A stretch of 64,000 bases of DNA from Rhodobacteraceae bacterium Alg238-R152 (GTDB lineage Bacteria > Pseudomonadota > Alphaproteobacteria > Rhodobacterales > Rhodobacteraceae). Each line of letters starts with the position of its first letter. Position 1 is the first letter of the stretch. The notes below the pieces were generated by a model, which worked only from the letters and a program-made list of their open reading frames with translations, did no database searches and was not told the DNA's origin. The stretch covers positions 1 through 64,000 of the forward strand of contig UNRJ01000003.1 of NCBI GenBank assembly GCA_900537125.1, read 5' to 3'. Positions 61,808 through 64,000 of this stretch are shown piece after piece. Both the position numbers and the translations under genes were made by a program.

Positions 61808-62781
61808 GGTGAGGTGGCCTGTGTGTCTTGCTGGTTTATGGCTGTCTGCATGGCTTCCTCAAAGGGCAGCATTGTGACAGGGCCAAGGCGTTTGTGCATC
61901 ATCGCATTGGTATACTGCACCGGGCGGTGGCGCGCCTCAAGCACAGCACGGCGCAGAAGGCCCGGCATCACATCGCTATCTGGAGTTACAAAGGCGGCCA
62001 TACGCCAGAGCCACAGCGGTGTGCGCAGCGCAGCTTTTGGCCAACCGCATGCTTGGAACGCGCTTAAAAACCGACGCCTGCCCGGGCGGTCATCATCGAG
62101 AATGTTGAGAATGCCCACACCGGTCAATTCGCGGGCCGCTTTTAAGAGGGTTTCGGCAGCCAAATCCACCCGGCACAGCGGCACTTCGCCACCGCCGTCG
62201 ATCACCAGCATGGTGTTGCCAACTGTCGGACCAATATGCGCGTTGAACAGGTGATTTGGCCCCCAGACTGCGCCCAAACGTAGAACAGACAGCGCGTAGC
62301 CATACAGCGATGCGCCGTCTTGAAAGAGGGTTTCTTGGGTCTGTTTGGCCTTGGCATAGGCGTCGCGGCCAATGGTGTTCACCGGTGTGGTTTCGGAGAC
62401 GTCACCCTGTTTGGATACCGCGCTGACGTCATAAACTGAGAGCGAACCCGCCAGAACAACATGCGGTACCTGTGCGGCAATCAACGCGTCGATCACTGCC
62501 ACCGAAGCCGCCAAAGTGTCTCGTTCCTGATCTCCAGACAGCGTGGCAGCGCAATGGATGAGCGTGCGCATGCCTTCCAAGGCATCTGTCAACCCATCGC
62601 CTGCGCTGGTCAGGTCCATGGCAATGATGTCTACGGTGGGATCGCCCTGCCACGCGGCGGGCACTTTCGCCATGTCCCGGACAAAGATGCGCAGGGGTAT
62701 ACCGTCTGCACGGGCGGCCTCGACACAGTGGCGCCCGATAAACCCGGTGGCTCCGGTTATGGCCAGTGTCGGCGTGCTCAT
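61804..62781 (-). CDS. NAD-dependent epimerase/dehydratase
   Basis: 325 residues from ATG 62781 (MSTPTLAITGATGFIG), overlapping the stop of the upstream gene (ATGA); an ATG nine bases earlier is in frame. Rossmann motif GATGFIG (about 9-15), HCAATLSGD, LAGSLSVYD and YAKAKQ (YxxxK) of extended SDRs. It acts on a nucleotide sugar. Similar in order and type to the C-terminal half of the fused protein at 57499. It belongs to the polysaccharide operon. Confidence 0.9.
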   Translation of the reverse strand: MSTPTLAITGATGFIGRHCVEAARADGIPLRIFVRDMAKVPAAWQGDPTVDIIAMDLTSAGDGLTDALEGMRTLIHCAATLSGDQERDTLAASVAVIDALIAAQVPHVVLAGSLSVYDVSAVSKQGDVSETTPVNTIGRDAYAKAKQTQETLFQDGASLYGYALSVLRLGAVWGPNHLFNAHIGPTVGNTMLVIDGGGEVPLCRVDLAAETLLKAARELTGVGILNILDDDRPGRRRFLSAFQACGWPKAALRTPLWLWRMAAFVTPDSDVMPGLLRRAVLEARHRPVQYTNAMMHKRLGPVTMLPFEEAMQTAINQQDTQATSP

Positions 62782-63911
62782 AGAGCCCACGGCATTGGCG
62801 CAAGTGGTTCACAGCGTGTGGTCATGTCCTGTGCACAGCCATCAGCACCAGCGTTTTGAATGGCAAGCGTGACCTCGTTGAGGTGCAGGGCAAAATCAGG
62901 CGACAGGCGGCAGGGGCGATCCTCGGCCAAGGAATCCAACATTTCGACCGGTCCCAAGGCAAAGTTCATCGCGGCCGCACCCCAACGGGTCACTTTGGGG
63001 TGGGTGTCGCCTTTGATCTTCTGGCGCGTACCAATTGGATGTTCAACAAGGCGACGGCGCAAAGTGAAGCGGCGGTGGAATTTTACGGGCGCGTCATTGT
63101 CCCAAGCCTGTTTCACTTGCAACACCCCTTTGTCGCCAAACAGGCGGATCTTGTGATCGTGGCTGGCGACAATGGAACAGGTCAGGCGCGCGGTGATGCC
63201 GTTTTCAAAAAACAACGTGGCGGTGGAGAAATCTGGCGTGCCTTGTGCCTCTTTGCCGGGCAGGCATTCGGCGGAGGCGGCCACCACCCGGCGCACGGTG
63301 CCAAACATGCCAATCAGCCAGGTGAGATAGTAGCCAGCGTGTTCCAGAGTGCAGCCAACGGCAAATTCATCTTGCGCAGGCCAAGGCGCGCCGCTTTCAC
63401 TTGTCCAATCGGCATAAGGCGCTTGAGGGATAAACCCATCGTCCAGCTCTGCATAAATCAGGCGCACCGGCCCGGCTACGTCGTCACGCACAGCTTTGGC
63501 CAATGTCTGGGCCGCCTCGCCCAATACCGAAGCTGGCGCGGAAGACAGAAGCAGGCCTTTCTGTGCCGCCAATTCGTGCAGGGCGATAGCGTCGGCCATT
63601 TCCATGGCCAGGGGCTTTTCAGAATACACGTGATGCCCGGCCTCAAGGCAGGCACGGGAGATCTCATAATGCGCGTCGGGGTTGGTCAGGTTCAGCACCA
63701 GAGATTCTTGTGGTAGATTGCCCAGAAACCGCTCTAAGCTGTCGGCGGTGTGCACATTCCAATGGTCGGCAAACGCTGCAAGCCGGTTGGGATCATGGTC
63801 AAACACCTGCGTCACAGCGATGTCGGGATGGGCCGCAAAGGACCGCATGTAAAGGTCGGCGACAAAGCCGCATCCAATAATAGAAACACTGCGGGTTTGG
63901 GCAGCAGGCAT
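62778..63911 (-). CDS. Gfo/Idh/MocA family oxidoreductase
   Basis: 377 residues. N-terminal NAD domain SIIGCGFVADLYMRSF (about 9-24), NLTNPDAHYEISRACLEAGHHVYSEKPLAME (EKP at about 98-100), C-terminal domain with the conserved GCTLEHAGYYLTWLIGMFG segment. It probably oxidises or reduces a sugar or sugar nucleotide using NAD(P). First gene seen of the operon; ATG 63911 follows AAGGATTCCCGCC. The sequence beyond it to 64000 shows no gene, only possible promoter DNA. Confidence 0.9.
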   Translation of the reverse strand: MPAAQTRSVSIIGCGFVADLYMRSFAAHPDIAVTQVFDHDPNRLAAFADHWNVHTADSLERFLGNLPQESLVLNLTNPDAHYEISRACLEAGHHVYSEKPLAMEMADAIALHELAAQKGLLLSSAPASVLGEAAQTLAKAVRDDVAGPVRLIYAELDDGFIPQAPYADWTSESGAPWPAQDEFAVGCTLEHAGYYLTWLIGMFGTVRRVVAASAECLPGKEAQGTPDFSTATLFFENGITARLTCSIVASHDHKIRLFGDKGVLQVKQAWDNDAPVKFHRRFTLRRRLVEHPIGTRQKIKGDTHPKVTRWGAAAMNFALGPVEMLDSLAEDRPCRLSPDFALHLNEVTLAIQNAGADGCAQDMTTRCEPLAPMPWAL

Positions 63912-64000
63912 GGGCGGGAATCCTTTTGAACCAATACGGCATGACTATAGGTATTTTGGCGTGAAATACCACCAAGGCTGGCTGGGGCAGTAGGGGAATT

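Overview
The window is chromosomal DNA of an alphaproteobacterium, most likely a marine Rhodobacteraceae (Roseobacter group) member. The evidence is an alphaproteobacterial rRNA tail, the rbfA-truB-rpsO-pnp module on one strand next to dapB, TctCBA with TctDE, a fused ProW-type permease, a Zur-box-linked COG0523 GTPase, DUF1674/DUF3035/DUF1643 proteins and a TPP-riboswitch thi operon. GC is moderately high. No CRISPR array, intact insertion sequence or prophage was seen.

Layout. (1) 1-1285: 3' end of a 23S rRNA gene, 5S rRNA and tRNA-fMet, all on +. (2) 1286-9285: a decaying accessory region. It holds remnants of a serine recombinase, an amidohydrolase, an OprB porin, an AraC regulator, a PafA-like phosphatase and a second beta-barrel protein, plus three apparently intact genes: an outer-membrane barrel, a DUF3179 membrane protein and a Cys-type sulfatase. 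(3) 9340-28512: housekeeping genes pnp, rpsO, truB, rbfA (all -) and dapB (+), with accessory genes between them: SGNH lipoprotein, SDR, fatty acid hydroxylase, COG0523 GTPase, DUF1643, RTX protein, a tripartite tricarboxylate transporter with its two-component system, a periplasmic binding protein and a DUF2233 protein. (4) 28788-32878: glycine betaine/proline-type ABC transporter. (5) 33162-43456: a TPR membrane protein, DUF1674, rsmB, heparinase-like protein, purH, lspA, DUF3035 lipoprotein and two M16 peptidases. (6) 43614-45329: an AT-richer orphan gene, a TetR regulator and a YHS-domain protein. (7) 45445-52984: TPP riboswitch and ten thi genes. (8) 53163-56077: hybrid sensor kinase with a PotD-like binding protein. 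(9) 56087-63911: minus-strand surface-polysaccharide cluster (CpsD-like ATPase, alpha/beta hydrolase, two glycosyltransferases, two epimerases and two Gfo/Idh oxidoreductases, one pair of these fused).

Most notable. Two neighbouring convergent genes (SDR and fatty acid hydroxylase) each carry their Shine-Dalgarno sequence inside a self-complementary hairpin just before the ATG, which suggests post-transcriptional control. Two unrelated sensor kinases each overlap a downstream gene for an orphan periplasmic binding protein, which suggests ligand-sensing pairs. The polysaccharide operon has the same oxidoreductase-epimerase pair once as two genes and once as a single fused protein. Its CpsD-like ATPase lacks the Walker A lysine.

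All calls come from reading the sequence by eye. Family names are from remembered motifs, not from a database search.
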